Positions 1 through 9,983 of a DNA stretch of 64,000 bases are shown piece after piece. How positions within the stretch are numbered: the first letter of the stretch is position 1; each line of letters opens with the position of its first letter. The stretch is from an uncultured Erythrobacter sp. Its GTDB lineage: Bacteria; Pseudomonadota; Alphaproteobacteria; Sphingomonadales; Sphingomonadaceae. The position numbers and the translations under genes were made by a program. The stretch spans positions 1,412,874-1,476,873 of the forward strand of contig NZ_CANLMB010000001.1 of assembly GCF_947492365.1 (NCBI RefSeq), in the 5' to 3' direction. The notes under the pieces were generated by a model, which did not search any database, was not told the DNA's origin, and saw nothing but the letters and a program-made list of their open reading frames with translations.

Positions 1-163
1 AATGGACCGCGTAGAAGCCTTCGGCCTGTTCGCGTGTCATGTGGATGCGCTTGGATGCGACAACGCGCAGGTCTGCGCCTTCGAGCATGGCAGTGACAGC
101 GCCGGTCAGGTTGCGCTTGGTGGCATCGGGCTTGATGATCGAAAAGGTGCGGGTAACCGCCAT
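1..163 (-). CDS. ndk: Nucleoside diphosphate kinase, N-terminal part (runs off the window)
   Basis: The first 54 residues read [19 protein letters not shown] and continue through a stretch ending FYAVH. This is the beta-strand/Lys-containing N-terminus of nucleoside diphosphate kinase, with the KPD motif holding the ATP-contacting lysine. The enzyme transfers the gamma phosphate from ATP to other NDPs through a phosphohistidine, which lies beyond the window edge. The ATG ends at 163. The gene is cut off at the left edge, so only about a third is visible. A 122-bp gap separates it from the lipoprotein gene upstream. Confidence 0.95.
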   Translation of the reverse strand, partial: MAVTRTFSIIKPDATKRNLTGAVTAMLEGADLRVVASKRIHMTREQAEGFYAVH

Positions 164-285
164 GATTGTATTCCTTGAACAAGAGAGTGCGCGCCCATGA
201 GCGCTCGGGGGAGTTGTTGCGCGCGCCCCTAACGCCGGTGCGGCGCTAATTCAAGCCTTTGCGAAGTCGCAATCGCTGATCTGCG

Positions 286-795
286 TCACTCGCCTTTGCC
301 CACAGTCAGCTGCACTGTTGCAGGCCCGCCATCTGCATCGGGCACGACGCTGACGGAAAAGCTGCTTCCATCCGGCCCCTCACCGCCAATAATCCGCGCA
401 TTTCCAGTGGTGAGTTCCATCTGGATTTTGTGCTCCGTAGCCTCTGCTTCGGCGCGGTAATGCGCGATGATATCTTCAATATCTGCGTCCACCTGCATCA
501 CGACCACAGTGCCTGCTTGGTCGACGCCGTCGATATTCATCGCGCTCAGAATCGAAGCACGCGGGAAAATCGTCCAGCCATCGGGAAGATTCGGCGTAAC
601 GTCCGGCCCGCTTTGAAAGCTCGCCTCACCATCGGGTCCGGTGATGACCATATTCGTTTCACCTTCGCCATTGCCGAAGGTCATTTCGGTGCCATCGGCG
701 GAGATTGTTGTGCCGTCCGCGTTCTCATCAACATCTGAACCGCAGGCCGACAACGCAAGGAGCGGCAGCACTGCAGCGACGAGTATTTTGTTCAT
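286..795 (-). CDS. Putative lipoprotein of unknown function
   Basis: About 169 residues. The N-terminus MNKILVAAVLPLLALSAC has a short basic n-region, a hydrophobic core and a lipobox (LSAC), so it should be a lipid-anchored periplasmic or outer-membrane protein. An acidic, Gly/Asp-rich linker follows, then a compact region near residues 70-165 that I do not recognise. Two in-frame ATGs lie further upstream (819 and 834). I chose the one at 795 because it gives a normal signal peptide, but the ATG at 810 is also preceded by a GGAG-rich stretch. It precedes ndk on the same strand. No function is claimed. Confidence 0.75.
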   Translation of the reverse strand: MNKILVAAVLPLLALSACGSDVDENADGTTISADGTEMTFGNGEGETNMVITGPDGEASFQSGPDVTPNLPDGWTIFPRASILSAMNIDGVDQAGTVVVMQVDADIEDIIAHYRAEAEATEHKIQMELTTGNARIIGGEGPDGSSFSVSVVPDADGGPATVQLTVGKGE

Positions 796-856
796 AAATG
801 TGTTCCCCATCTCCCCTGCTCCTCCATCGCCCATTCAAGGCCTGGTCTGCAAGCGC

Positions 857-1291
857 TCAGGCTTTCTTGACCCATTTGCCGTCTTCCTGAGCGAAGTAAG
901 CGCGTTCCATATCCTCACTCGCGTCGAGCCCGCGCCAAGTCGCGCGCGCGGCCTCAAGCGAGGTATCGTCGAATAAGAGGAAGACGCGCGCAAAGCCCGC
1001 CGGTTCCCGATATTCGCCATCGGCAAAGATGATGTGGCTGGCGGTGTTCAGAGCCTCGACTGCCTCGGAAAGCAGCACCGGCTGTTCGGCAGCACCAACG
1101 GCAGAAGCTTCACCATTGGCGAGAAAGCTCTCCGGCCCTGCCTTCCACAATTCGTCCGAAATCGCCTTGCGCTGGGCCGCATCCTTACTGACCACCAGCA
1201 ACCGCTCCCCTGCGCCCAACACGCGCTGCGCGATCAGGGCGACCACTTTCTCGACCGGATCGCGGGAGAGTTGCCAGAAATCGACTTTCAT
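857..1291 (-). CDS. holC: DNA polymerase III chi subunit
   Basis: 144 residues starting [20 protein letters not shown], typical of HolC. The chi subunit bridges the clamp-loader complex (through psi/DnaX) to single-strand binding protein. Visible hallmarks are the FWQLS start, the central ERLLVVSKDAAQRKAISDELW block and the HIIFADGEYREPAGFARVFLL block. An upstream in-frame extension is possible but the family start fits at 1291. Its ATG overlaps the stop of the preceding membrane-protein gene by 4 bp (ATGA), so the two are translationally coupled. The usual neighbour pepA lies just upstream, supporting the call. Confidence 0.93.
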   Translation of the reverse strand: MKVDFWQLSRDPVEKVVALIAQRVLGAGERLLVVSKDAAQRKAISDELWKAGPESFLANGEASAVGAAEQPVLLSEAVEALNTASHIIFADGEYREPAGFARVFLLFDDTSLEAARATWRGLDASEDMERAYFAQEDGKWVKKA

Positions 1292-1713
1292 GCCTCGTCT
1301 TCGCCCTCCTGCCGCAGCCTGCGCCGAGCGAGGAACCAGTAAACGAGGCCGGCAGTCACAACGAATGATACGAGCCCAAAGGGCAAGAGATCCACGTAGT
1401 CGGCGCCTAACGAGAGAAAAATGATAATGAGCCCCAGAGGCCAGACAATCAAATCGCCCGAAACGAGGAGATCGAGGCTGGAAACGGGAGCGAAGCACAA
1501 GGCGAGCAAGGCTGCTGTTACGGCATCGGCACCCGCGCTTCCGCCAGAGGATGCGCGCCGCGCTATGAAAATGATCGCCGCAACAATCGCGGCAATGACA
1601 AGAAAGATGCCTACGAAGAAGTAGATCATCCCGGAAAAGTCGCTGGCCATTGCCGGAGCCGGAGTGGCCAGCAAAAGCATGGTCAGAGCCGCGAAACCTA
1701 GCTTACCCTTCAT
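1288..1713 (-). CDS. Small multi-pass membrane protein, unknown function
   Basis: 141 residues. An N-terminal hydrophobic segment ending ATPAPAMAS looks like a cleavable signal peptide. It is followed by three probable transmembrane helices (around residues 30-50, 62-100 and 108-128) and a basic/acidic cytoplasmic tail [12 protein letters not shown]. No family recognised. It sits between the DUF2256 gene (11-bp overlap) and holC (4-bp overlap), so all three are probably on one mRNA with pepA upstream. Confidence 0.7.
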   Translation of the reverse strand: MKGKLGFAALTMLLLATPAPAMASDFSGMIYFFVGIFLVIAAIVAAIIFIARRASSGGSAGADAVTAALLALCFAPVSSLDLLVSGDLIVWPLGLIIIFLSLGADYVDLLPFGLVSFVVTAGLVYWFLARRRLRQEGEDEA

Positions 1714-1861
1714 CCGTCTTGCCCTTCATCTTGCGGCACCTGTCCGAACAATAGCGGACATTGTCCCAATCGCGCTCCCATTTCTTGCGCCAGGTAAACG
1801 GCAGTCCGCAAGCCGCGCAGATCTTGGACGGCAGGTCCGATTTCTTGCGCATCCGCGCCAT
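1703..1861 (-). CDS. DUF2256 zinc-ribbon-like micro-protein
   Basis: 52 residues, [20 protein letters not shown]... with a second Cys pair in RYCSDRCRK. The CxxC...WRKKW...YCSxRC pattern is the DUF2256 family, small basic proteins of unknown function probably binding zinc through the four cysteines. The gene starts 7 bp after the pepA stop codon and its 3' end overlaps the next gene by 11 bp in a different frame. The overlap is typical of tightly packed operons. Function is unknown in the family. Confidence 0.85.
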   Translation of the reverse strand: MARMRKKSDLPSKICAACGLPFTWRKKWERDWDNVRYCSDRCRKMKGKTDEG

Positions 1862-1868
1862 GCTGGCT

Positions 1869-3326
1869 CTATTCGACGTTGTCCGCGACGAAGCGGTCGA
1901 TCAGGCGCGCGCCGTATCCGGTTGCGCCCTTGTCATGCGTTGCGCCCGGCTTGTCGGAAAAGACCATGCCCGCAATGTCGCAATGCGCCCACGGCGTGCC
2001 CTTCTTGATGAAGCGGTGGAGGAATTGCGCAGCGGTGATCGAACCGGCACCGCGCGGACCGACATTCTTGACGTCGGCAATCGGGCTGTCGATCAGCTTG
2101 TCATAGGCCGGGCCGATCGGCAGGCGCCACAGCTTGTCTCCGGTCGCAAGGCCTGCGCCCAGAAGCTGCTCGGCCAGCTCGTCATCATTGGCGAACACGC
2201 CGCCATGTTCGTGGCCCAGCGCAATGATCATCGCGCCGGTAAGCGTGGCGAAATCGACGATGCGCGCGGGATCATACTGCTCCTGCGCCCAATGCAGCGC
2301 GTCGCACAGGACCAGCCGCCCTTCGGCGTCGGTGTTGAGCACTTCGATTGTCTGTCCGCTCATGGAGGTGAGCACGTCGCCGGGACGGATCGCATTGCCG
2401 TCGGGCATGTTTTCTACGAGCCCCATCACACCGATGACGTTGGCCTTGGCCTTGCGCGAAACCAGCGAGAGCATACCGCCCGCAACCGCGCCCGCGCCGC
2501 CCATGTCCCACTTCATGTCTTCCATGCCGGGTCCGGGCTTCAGAGAAATGCCGCCCGTGTCGAAGGTAACACCCTTGCCAACAAAGACGGTCGGCTTGTC
2601 GCCATCCTTGCCGCCATTCCAGCGGATCGCGAGCAGGCGCGAGGCCTTGGCCGAACCCTGCCCCACACCGAGCAGCGCCCCCATGCCGAGCTTAGCCATT
2701 TCGTCTTCGCCCAGCACCGTGATCTCTGCGCCGGTGCCTGCAAAGGCTTCCTCGCACATCGCCACGAAGCTTTCGGGATAAAGGACATTGGGCGGAAGGG
2801 TGATTAGCTGCTTGGTGAACTCAACGCCCTGCGCAATCGCGGCCTGTTCCTCCCATGCCGCTTCGGTGCCTTCGGGTGCGCCGATCACATGGACTTTTTC
2901 GAGCGTGATCTTCTTTTCCGCCGCCAGCTTGGTGCGATATTCGTCATATGCCCATGCCCGCAGCCGCACGCCGGTGAGCACGGCAGCGGCTTCTTCGGCG
3001 GACAGTTCGGCGTGGCCGAGGTCGATGACCATCTCTGCCTCGCCCGAACGCAGATATTTCGCCATCAAGGCCCCGCCCGCACGCTCGATATTGAGGCGGC
3101 GCGTCTCGGCATCTTTCTCGCCCGCACCAGCCAGCGCGATGCGGTTGACCGAACCGTCAGCCGAAACGAAGCTTTCGAACACCTGCCCGGCGCTGCCTTT
3201 GAAGCGTGCTGCCGGAGCACCCTCGCTCAACGCTGCGTCAAGATCGCCAAGCGTATCGCCCTGGTTCACAATCCGCGCGATAAGGCGGACATTGGCTGGA
3301 TGGGTGTTAGTGAATTGAATGTGCAT
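1869..3326 (-). CDS. pepA: Leucyl aminopeptidase (M17)
   Basis: 485 residues, the normal length for the two-metal M17 aminopeptidases that remove N-terminal residues in the cytoplasm. The N-terminal macro-like domain is variable. The catalytic domain begins near residue 165. Metal and catalytic residues are visible in [11 protein letters not shown] (Lys251, Asp256), MKWDMGGA and the family signature NTDAEGRL (331-338). Some bacterial PepA proteins also bind DNA, but nothing here shows that. It is followed by DUF2256, a membrane protein and holC. The divergent lptD gene starts about 140 bp away. Confidence 0.97.
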   Translation of the reverse strand: MHIQFTNTHPANVRLIARIVNQGDTLGDLDAALSEGAPAARFKGSAGQVFESFVSADGSVNRIALAGAGEKDAETRRLNIERAGGALMAKYLRSGEAEMVIDLGHAELSAEEAAAVLTGVRLRAWAYDEYRTKLAAEKKITLEKVHVIGAPEGTEAAWEEQAAIAQGVEFTKQLITLPPNVLYPESFVAMCEEAFAGTGAEITVLGEDEMAKLGMGALLGVGQGSAKASRLLAIRWNGGKDGDKPTVFVGKGVTFDTGGISLKPGPGMEDMKWDMGGAGAVAGGMLSLVSRKAKANVIGVMGLVENMPDGNAIRPGDVLTSMSGQTIEVLNTDAEGRLVLCDALHWAQEQYDPARIVDFATLTGAMIIALGHEHGGVFANDDELAEQLLGAGLATGDKLWRLPIGPAYDKLIDSPIADVKNVGPRGAGSITAAQFLHRFIKKGTPWAHCDIAGMVFSDKPGATHDKGATGYGARLIDRFVADNVE

Positions 3327-3467
3327 GCTCGCTCCGATCTGGGGACGGCTGTGATTGGGCCTGAAACGGGGGCGCCCGGGCCAGCGCGATGCACGCTTGA
3401 TCCCGGCAATTTGTGCGCCCCGTCAATGGCGATTGCGATTAGTCGCGAGCGGTGCAATAGGCAAGCC

Positions 3468-5861
3468 ATGTCGGGAGTTTCCACGGTCCGCGCATTTGCG
3501 AATTGCCGCCGAGAATGGCGTTCCATGTCGAGCCCGCTGGCGCTTGGCGCGATGGCGTTTGCGCTCTTGGGTGTTGCTGCGCCCGCTGCCGCTCAGGAGG
3601 AACAGCGCGAACTCACGCAGGAAGAGCAGGACGATCTGGTCTTTGAGATGGAGCTAGCGCATGGCGGCGCGCGCGTTCCGCTCTCAAGTTTCGACAGTCC
3701 GGTCGCGGTTCAGGTGGTTACCGCAGAGGATGTCGCTGCGGCGCAAGAGAGCGAGTCCCGTGAGCCAATCGCCTTCGAGGCGGATCAGGTCGCTTACGAC
3801 AATCAAGCCGAGACAATCACCGCGCGCGGCAATGTCATTCTGCGCAATGAACACGCATCTGTGCGCGCAGACGAGGTCGTGTGGGACCGCAACAGCGGCA
3901 CAATAACTGCGCGTGGCAGCATCCGTTTCGTCGATAGTGTCGGCAACCAGATCTTCACCGAAAGCCTCGAACTCAACGATGAATTCGAAGCGGGCGCGAT
4001 GGAGGAATTGCTGCTTGCTTTGCGTCAGGGCGGCAGGCTGGCGGCACGGTCTGCGCAGCGCGGTGAGGATGGCACAGTCCTGCTCACCGACGCGGCCTAC
4101 ACCGCCTGCGCCGTCACCGGCGATGATGGCTGCGCGCAGAACCCGAGCTGGCGCATCACCGCCGACCGGGTAACTTACGATCCTGATGAAAGCCGCGTGC
4201 GTTTTCGCGGGGCGATGCTCGAATTGTTCGGCGCGCGCATCCTGCCGCTGCCCGGCCTCGCGATCCGCACCGATGGCCGCGCGGAAAGCGGCTTTCTGGT
4301 CCCCGACATCCGATTTGACCAAGTGAACGGGCTGGAGATTTCGGGCGAGTATTACTGGCGGGTCGCCGACAATCAGGATCTGACACTCGGCACTTCGATC
4401 TACACCGATGCCCCGCCGATGGTTTCGGCTGAGTGGCGGCACCTGACGGAGAAAGGCGCCTACCAGATCACCGGTTATGCGACCTCCAGCAGGCGCGTTT
4501 CAAACTTTGGCGCCACTCCTACCACTCAAAGCGACCCGCGCGGCTATCTGTTCGCCAATGGCCGGTTTCTGTTCTCGCCCGAATGGAGCCTCACTGGCTC
4601 TGTCCGGCTGGCGAGCGACCGCACATTCCTGCGCCGTTATGATCTCAGCCGCGATGACCGGCTGCGCTCGACCATCAATCTGGAGCGGATCGACGACAAT
4701 TCCTATCTCAGCCTAGCCGGTTGGGCGACGCAGACGCTGCGCATCAATGCCGCACAAGGGCAAGTGCCACTCGCGGTTCCGGCTTTTGATTATCGCCGTA
4801 TCCTCGATGATCCGGTGCTGGGCGGCGAAGTGCAATTGCAGGCCAACACGCTCAGTCTGGTGCGCAATGAAGGGCAGGACACTCAGCGCGCCTTTGCAGG
4901 TGCGCGTTGGGATTTGCGGCGGCTGACGGGGCTCGGCCAAGTGGTCACGCTCACCGGATTGGTGCGCGGCGATGTCTATAACACGCAAAACACGCTGGCG
5001 ACTTTGACGCAGGTCTATCGCGGCAATGAAGGCTGGACCACACGCGGTGTTGCGACCGCAGCGGTCGATATCGAATGGCCGTTTGTGGGCGAGATGTTCG
5101 GCGGGACGCAGGTGCTCAAACCGCGCATCCAGATCGTCGCCAGCCCGCCGACCCGCAACCTTGCCGTTCCGAACGAGGATGCGCGCGCGATTGATCTGGA
5201 GGATTCCAATCTCTTCGCGCTCAACCGTTTCCCCGGCTATGACCGCGTCGAAGACGGCGCGCGGGTTACATGGGGCATAGACTGGGAGCTGACCCGTCCG
5301 GGCTGGCGCGTGCGCACCAATGTCGGCCAGTCCTACCGCCTCTCCAACGAACGCGAGATTTTCCCTGATGGAACCGGGCTTTCTGACCGGGTTTCGGATT
5401 TTGTCGGGCGGACCGAAGTGCGCTATCGCAACTTCCTTGCCGTCACCCACCGGTTCCGCATCGACAAGGACAGCTTGGCCGTCCGCCGCAATGAAATCGA
5501 CGCGACCATCGGATCGCAGCGCAATTATTTCGAAGTCGGCTATCTGCGCCTCAACCGCGACATTCAGACGGTCGAGGATTTGCAGGACCGCGAGGAGATT
5601 CGCGCCGCGGGCCGCTTTACAATTGGGCGCAATTGGTCGGTGTTCGGCTCCGGCGTCTTCAACCTGACCAGCGCCGCCGAAGACCCCGTTTTCGCGCCTG
5701 ACGGGTTCGAACCGATCCGCACCCGGCTGGGCGTTGCCTATAGCGACGACTGCATCGAATTCGGCGCGACATGGCGCCGCGACTTCATCAGCGCAGGCGA
5801 CGCGGAACGCGGCAACAGTTTTCAGGTGTTCTTTGCCCTACGCAATCTGGGCTTCCGATAG
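3468..5861 (+). CDS. lptD: LPS-assembly protein LptD
   Basis: About 797 residues. An N-terminal signal peptide (basic RREWRS, hydrophobic core, AAPAAAQ cleavage) precedes an OstA/LptA-like jellyroll domain (about 100-170, with ARGNVILRNEHA and ARGSIRFV strands), then a 26-strand-type beta barrel to the C-terminus. Together with LptE, LptD inserts lipopolysaccharide into the outer leaflet. Cysteines in YTACAVTGDDGCAQ and near the C-terminus in SDDCIEFG fit the disulfide pairs of the family. I prefer the ATG at 3468 because a start at 3525 would leave a signal peptide with no positive charge. Followed by surA as in many proteobacteria. Confidence 0.93.
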   Translation: MSGVSTVRAFANCRREWRSMSSPLALGAMAFALLGVAAPAAAQEEQRELTQEEQDDLVFEMELAHGGARVPLSSFDSPVAVQVVTAEDVAAAQESESREPIAFEADQVAYDNQAETITARGNVILRNEHASVRADEVVWDRNSGTITARGSIRFVDSVGNQIFTESLELNDEFEAGAMEELLLALRQGGRLAARSAQRGEDGTVLLTDAAYTACAVTGDDGCAQNPSWRITADRVTYDPDESRVRFRGAMLELFGARILPLPGLAIRTDGRAESGFLVPDIRFDQVNGLEISGEYYWRVADNQDLTLGTSIYTDAPPMVSAEWRHLTEKGAYQITGYATSSRRVSNFGATPTTQSDPRGYLFANGRFLFSPEWSLTGSVRLASDRTFLRRYDLSRDDRLRSTINLERIDDNSYLSLAGWATQTLRINAAQGQVPLAVPAFDYRRILDDPVLGGEVQLQANTLSLVRNEGQDTQRAFAGARWDLRRLTGLGQVVTLTGLVRGDVYNTQNTLATLTQVYRGNEGWTTRGVATAAVDIEWPFVGEMFGGTQVLKPRIQIVASPPTRNLAVPNEDARAIDLEDSNLFALNRFPGYDRVEDGARVTWGIDWELTRPGWRVRTNVGQSYRLSNEREIFPDGTGLSDRVSDFVGRTEVRYRNFLAVTHRFRIDKDSLAVRRNEIDATIGSQRNYFEVGYLRLNRDIQTVEDLQDREEIRAAGRFTIGRNWSVFGSGVFNLTSAAEDPVFAPDGFEPIRTRLGVAYSDDCIEFGATWRRDFISAGDAERGNSFQVFFALRNLGFR

Positions 5862-6101
5862 GCACCCTCCCCACTTTGTATCCGCATATGAATCAGGGTG
5901 CGCGTTGGCAGCGCGGGAAAAAGGGGTTAAGGGCCGAAATCGAGCGCACTCAGCCTGTGTTCAGCCAGCGGGCGGCAATCGCTGGATCGAGCTGACGGCC
6001 CGAAGTGGGCCCAGAAGTTGGCTGAACAAAGCCGGGCGCGCAAACAGACCCACGATCAGGGGCGACGCCTGACAGGAACTAGAGAAAATCGGGATTAAAA
6101 A

Positions 6102-7466
6102 GTGACGTTGAAGGCATTTTCAAAGACTTGTGCAACTGTAGTCGCAGCCGGGCTTGTCGGCCTCGCCGCTAGCAGTGTCCCGTCCGGCGTTTCGGCTCAG
6201 ACCGCCGCGGTTCCGACTTCGGACAATCCGTTTGGGCTGCCGCAGGACTTCACCATTTACGGCGCTGACAATCCCAATGAACGCAGCGCGACCGCTGTCG
6301 TGAACGGCTTTGTCATCACCGGCACCGATATCGATCAGCGCGTCAACCTCGTCACCAATGCCTCCGAGGCCGAGGTCTCCGAGCAAGAGCTTCAGCGGCT
6401 GCGCATGCAGGTGCTGCGCAACCTGATTGACGAAACGCTCAAAATCCAGGCAGCCGACGGTCTGGAGATGACGGTCGAACGCGATGCGATCGAGCAGACC
6501 TACCAGCAGCTCGCCGCGCAAAACTTTGGCCAGAACCCGGAACGAATGGACGAGTATCTGCGCTCGATCGGCTCCTCGCCAAATGCGCTAAAACGCCAGA
6601 TCGAAGGCGAGCTTGCTTGGGAACGCCTGCTCCGCCGCAACATCACGCCCTTCATCAATGTCTCCGCTGAGGAAGTGAACGACGTGCTTGCGCGGCTCGA
6701 AGCATCGCGCGGGACCGAAGAATATCGGCTCGGCGAGATTTACATGAACGCTACGCAGGAAAACCGCGAGCAAGTGATCCGCAATATGCAACAGATCATG
6801 GATCAGTTGCAGGCGGGCGGTTCTTTCGTGGCCTATGCGCGCCAATATTCCGACGCCTCCACCAGGGTTGTTGGCGGCGATACCGGCTTCCTGCGGCTCG
6901 CCGCCCTGCCGCGGCAGATGGCCGAAGCAGCAAGCATAATGCAGCCCGGACAGCTGGTCGGCCCGATCGAGATCCCCGGCGGCTTTACGATCCTTTATCT
7001 GATCGAACGCCGTCAGGTTCTGACCGCAGATCCGCGCGACGCCTTGCTCAACCTGAAACAGATCGCGATCAGCTTTGAGCCGGATGTGACCGAGGCCGAA
7101 GCCAACGCCAAGATCGAGGAATTCGGCATCTTCCTGCAATCGCTCCGCAGCTGCGCCGATGCTGATACGGCGACCGCGGTTCTGGGAGCGACAGTGGTCG
7201 CAAACGACCAGATTCAGGCGCGCCAATTGCCCGAGCAATTGCAGAACATCGTCCTCAACCTGCAAGTCGGGCAGACCACCCCGCCCTTTGGCAGCCCGCA
7301 GGACGGCGTGCGCGTGCTGATGCTGTGCGGCCGTGACGATCCAGAAGATGCGGGCTCGCCCACATTCCAGTCGGTGATGAACTCGATCGAGGAAGAGCGC
7401 ATCAACAAGCGCGCCCAGCGTTACCTGCGCGACCTGCGCAACGACGCCTATATCGAGTACAATTGA
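6102..7466 (+). CDS. surA: Periplasmic peptidyl-prolyl isomerase/chaperone SurA
   Basis: 454 residues with a signal peptide ending GVSAQ. A SurA N-terminal chaperone domain follows (ATAVVNGFVITGTDIDQRV to about residue 175), then a parvulin-type rotamase domain (EEYRLGEIYMN ... YSDASTRVVGGDTGF) and a second degenerate parvulin-like region near 320-400. SurA escorts unfolded porins and LptD across the periplasm, consistent with its position directly after lptD. The start is GTG at 6102. The 240-bp spacer from lptD contains no convincing gene. It is followed 7 bp later by pdxA. Confidence 0.93.
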   Translation: MTLKAFSKTCATVVAAGLVGLAASSVPSGVSAQTAAVPTSDNPFGLPQDFTIYGADNPNERSATAVVNGFVITGTDIDQRVNLVTNASEAEVSEQELQRLRMQVLRNLIDETLKIQAADGLEMTVERDAIEQTYQQLAAQNFGQNPERMDEYLRSIGSSPNALKRQIEGELAWERLLRRNITPFINVSAEEVNDVLARLEASRGTEEYRLGEIYMNATQENREQVIRNMQQIMDQLQAGGSFVAYARQYSDASTRVVGGDTGFLRLAALPRQMAEAASIMQPGQLVGPIEIPGGFTILYLIERRQVLTADPRDALLNLKQIAISFEPDVTEAEANAKIEEFGIFLQSLRSCADADTATAVLGATVVANDQIQARQLPEQLQNIVLNLQVGQTTPPFGSPQDGVRVLMLCGRDDPEDAGSPTFQSVMNSIEEERINKRAQRYLRDLRNDAYIEYN

Positions 7467-7473
7467 GGCCGCT

Positions 7474-8472
7474 TTGACCAAGCTCCCGCTCGCGATTTCG
7501 CTGGGCGATCCGGCGGGGATTGGTCCTGAGATCATCCTCGCAAGCTATGTGCAGCTGAAAGACAGCGCGCGGCCCTTTTTCGTGGTCGGCGGCGAGGATG
7601 TGCTGCGCGAAGCGGCGGCGAAATGCTCGATTGACTGCCCCATCGTGGCGATTGGCGAGCCAGCCGAGGCCGAAGTGCGTTTTGGCGAAGGTCTGCCGGT
7701 GCTTGCCGGTGCGGATGCGGCCTACACTCCCGGCAGTCCCGATGAAGCAGGCGCAGCGCTGGCGCTCCATTCGCTGGCCGAAGCGGTGCGCGCGGTGATC
7801 GAGGGACATGCGGCTGCGGTTGCGACCGCTCCGGTGAGCAAGGGACAACTCGGCAAGGTCGGCTTCGAATTTCCGGGCCAGACCGAATTTCTCGCAGCGG
7901 TTTGCGGCCTCGCTCCCGACGACGCCGTGATGATGCTGGCAGGACCTACTTTGCGCACCGTGCCGCTCACCGTCCATGTCGCGCTCGCCGATGTGCCTAA
8001 GCTGCTTTCGGCGGAGCTTATCATCCACAAAGCGCAGATCGTCGCGGCCGCGCTCACCCGCGATTTCGGCCTCGAACGCCCGCGCCTCGCGATCTCCGGC
8101 CTCAATCCGCATTCGGGCGAGAACGGGCAGTTCGGCAGCGAGGAAGCGCGGGTAATCGAACCGGCGATAGAAAAGCTGCGCGAGCAGGGTTTTGACGTGA
8201 CCGGCCCCGTGCCGGGCGACGCGCTGTTCACACCCTTGCTGCGCCCGACCTACGACGCCGCGCTCTGTATGTATCACGACCAGGCGCTGATCCCGATTAA
8301 GGCGTTGGAATTCGACCAAGGTGTCAACGTAACTCTAGGCCTGCCGATCATCCGCACTTCGCCCGATCACGGCACCGCTTTCAACATTGCGGGAACCGGC
8401 AAGGCGCAGCCGCAAGCGATGATGGCAGCGATCCGGATGGCGGCTTCCTGCGCAGAGCAGCGCGGACGGTGA
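7474..8472 (+). CDS. pdxA: 4-hydroxythreonine-4-phosphate dehydrogenase
   Basis: 332 residues. Catalyses oxidation and decarboxylation of 4-phosphohydroxythreonine in pyridoxal-phosphate synthesis. The N-terminal SLGDPAGIGPE motif, the HVALADVP and SGLNPHSGENGQFG blocks and YHDQALIPIKAL (metal-binding His) are diagnostic. The start is TTG at 7474, supported by GAGG (7465-7468) at proper spacing. It lies 7 bp after surA and its TGA overlaps the GTG of rsmA by 4 bp. The surA-pdxA-rsmA order is common in proteobacteria. Confidence 0.96.
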   Translation: MTKLPLAISLGDPAGIGPEIILASYVQLKDSARPFFVVGGEDVLREAAAKCSIDCPIVAIGEPAEAEVRFGEGLPVLAGADAAYTPGSPDEAGAALALHSLAEAVRAVIEGHAAAVATAPVSKGQLGKVGFEFPGQTEFLAAVCGLAPDDAVMMLAGPTLRTVPLTVHVALADVPKLLSAELIIHKAQIVAAALTRDFGLERPRLAISGLNPHSGENGQFGSEEARVIEPAIEKLREQGFDVTGPVPGDALFTPLLRPTYDAALCMYHDQALIPIKALEFDQGVNVTLGLPIIRTSPDHGTAFNIAGTGKAQPQAMMAAIRMAASCAEQRGR

Positions 8473-9296
8473 CTGATCTCCCCCCGATCCGCGAGACGAT
8501 TGCGCGGCACGGCCTTTCCGCGTCCAAGGCGCTGGGGCAGAACTTCCTGCTCGACGAGCAATTGCTCTACCGGATAGCGGCGCTACCGGGCGACCTTAAG
8601 GGCGCTAAGGTGCTCGAAGTCGGCCCCGGCCCCGGCGGCCTGACCCGCGCTTTGCTGAGAGCAGGCGCGCAGGTGACGGCCATCGAGATGGATGCAAGGT
8701 GCCTGCCCGCTCTGGAGGAACTCGGCGAGGCGTTCCCCGGCCAGCTCACCATCATTCATGGCGATGCGATGAAGCTCGACCATGGGGAGATCATGAGCGG
8801 CGAGCCGTTCCACGTCCTCTCCAACCTGCCCTATAATGTCGGCACGGCCTTGTTCGTGAAGTGGCTGTCTGGCGAAGAATGGCCACCCCAATGGCGCTCA
8901 CTCACGCTAATGTTCCAGCGCGAAGTCGCCGAGCGGATTGTCGCGAAAGAAGGCGGATCGGCCTACGGTCGGCTCGCCGTTCTCGCGCAGTGGCGCGCGC
9001 AGGCGAAGCTGGCGATGAAGGTCCACCGCAGCGCCTTCACCCCGCCGCCCAAAGTGATGAGCGCAATCGTCCATCTGATGCCCGTTGAGTCTCCTCAAGA
9101 CGTCTCTGCCCGCACGCTCGAACGCCTTACCGAAGCAGCCTTTGGCCAGCGCCGCAAAATGCTACGTCAGAGCCTCAAAGGCGTGGCTGGAGCGCTCGAT
9201 GCTCTCGAAGTCGAGGGTATCGATCCGACGCGCCGCGCCGAAACCTTGAGCGTTGCCGAATTTGTCGGGCTGGCACGGTCGCTAGGGCAAACTTAA
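8469..9296 (+). CDS. rsmA: 16S rRNA (adenine1518/1519-N6) dimethyltransferase
   Basis: 275 residues, also called KsgA. Dimethylates two adjacent adenines in helix 45 of 16S rRNA late in 30S assembly. Visible motifs are SKALGQNFL, the SAM-binding EVGPGPGGLTRALL (about residues 50-63) and the adenine-handling NLPYNVGT, followed by the all-helical C-terminal domain. The GTG start at 8469 overlaps the pdxA stop. Confidence 0.97.
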   Translation: MTDLPPIRETIARHGLSASKALGQNFLLDEQLLYRIAALPGDLKGAKVLEVGPGPGGLTRALLRAGAQVTAIEMDARCLPALEELGEAFPGQLTIIHGDAMKLDHGEIMSGEPFHVLSNLPYNVGTALFVKWLSGEEWPPQWRSLTLMFQREVAERIVAKEGGSAYGRLAVLAQWRAQAKLAMKVHRSAFTPPPKVMSAIVHLMPVESPQDVSARTLERLTEAAFGQRRKMLRQSLKGVAGALDALEVEGIDPTRRAETLSVAEFVGLARSLGQT

Positions 9297-9341
9297 CCAA
9301 CCGGGCCTATGCTGCGCGGCGAGGTTCACAGGGGACTCGCC

Positions 9342-9860
9342 ATGTTCGGATTATTCAAACCAAAGCTCGCACCCGAAGGCCCGGTCGAATTCAACGCCGA
9401 GGTCGAAATCGATAAACCCGCAAGCGAAGTCTATGCGCTTCTCGATTGGGCCGATGAACGCAACGCAAAGCGCGCGACCGGCAACCACGTCACTCAGGTC
9501 GAGGGAAAACCCGACCGGTTCGATATGGTCATGCCCTTTATCGACGAGCTTACTTTCGAATTTCTGGTCACCGAAGCCATTCCGCATAGCAAATACGCCT
9601 ATGGCTGCGTGATCCGGCCCGAATGCGGCAATCTTGCCCACACCCACGAGAGCTTCACATTCGAGCCACTCGGCGAAGATCGCTGCCGGGTGACGCTGCT
9701 CTGCGCGACCACCTATGTCGAAGGCATGCTGCTGGCAGACTACACGCACGAAATCGCCACTATGGCCGCCTCGGTGCAAAGCGCGCTGCAAAAGCTCAAA
9801 CTGCAAGCCGAACTCGGCCCCGAAGTCGCCAAGGCGCTGGAAGAAAACACGGTTCTCTAA
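9342..9860 (+). CDS. SRPBCC/START-fold protein, unknown ligand
   Basis: 172 residues starting MFGLFKPKLAPEGPVEF. The pattern of a beta strand (FNAEVEIDKPASEVYALLDW), central strands (RFDMVMPFIDELTFEF, FTFEPLGEDRCRVTLL) and a long C-terminal helix matches the polyketide-cyclase/START-like SRPBCC superfamily, which binds hydrophobic ligands. AGGGGACT (9330-9337) before the ATG at 9342 supports this start over the upstream ATG. No specific role can be read from the sequence. It stands alone between rsmA and a PilZ gene. Confidence 0.75.
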   Translation: MFGLFKPKLAPEGPVEFNAEVEIDKPASEVYALLDWADERNAKRATGNHVTQVEGKPDRFDMVMPFIDELTFEFLVTEAIPHSKYAYGCVIRPECGNLAHTHESFTFEPLGEDRCRVTLLCATTYVEGMLLADYTHEIATMAASVQSALQKLKLQAELGPEVAKALEENTVL

Positions 9861-9983
9861 GCGCTCTGCTTAAGATCGGCTAAGCACGTTCGCCAAGCCC
9901 TCGTCATCCTTTCGAGCGCCATAACTGCGCCAGAAAGTCGCGAAGACCGGTCCTCAAGGCTGGCACATAGGGGAAGTCCGAAG

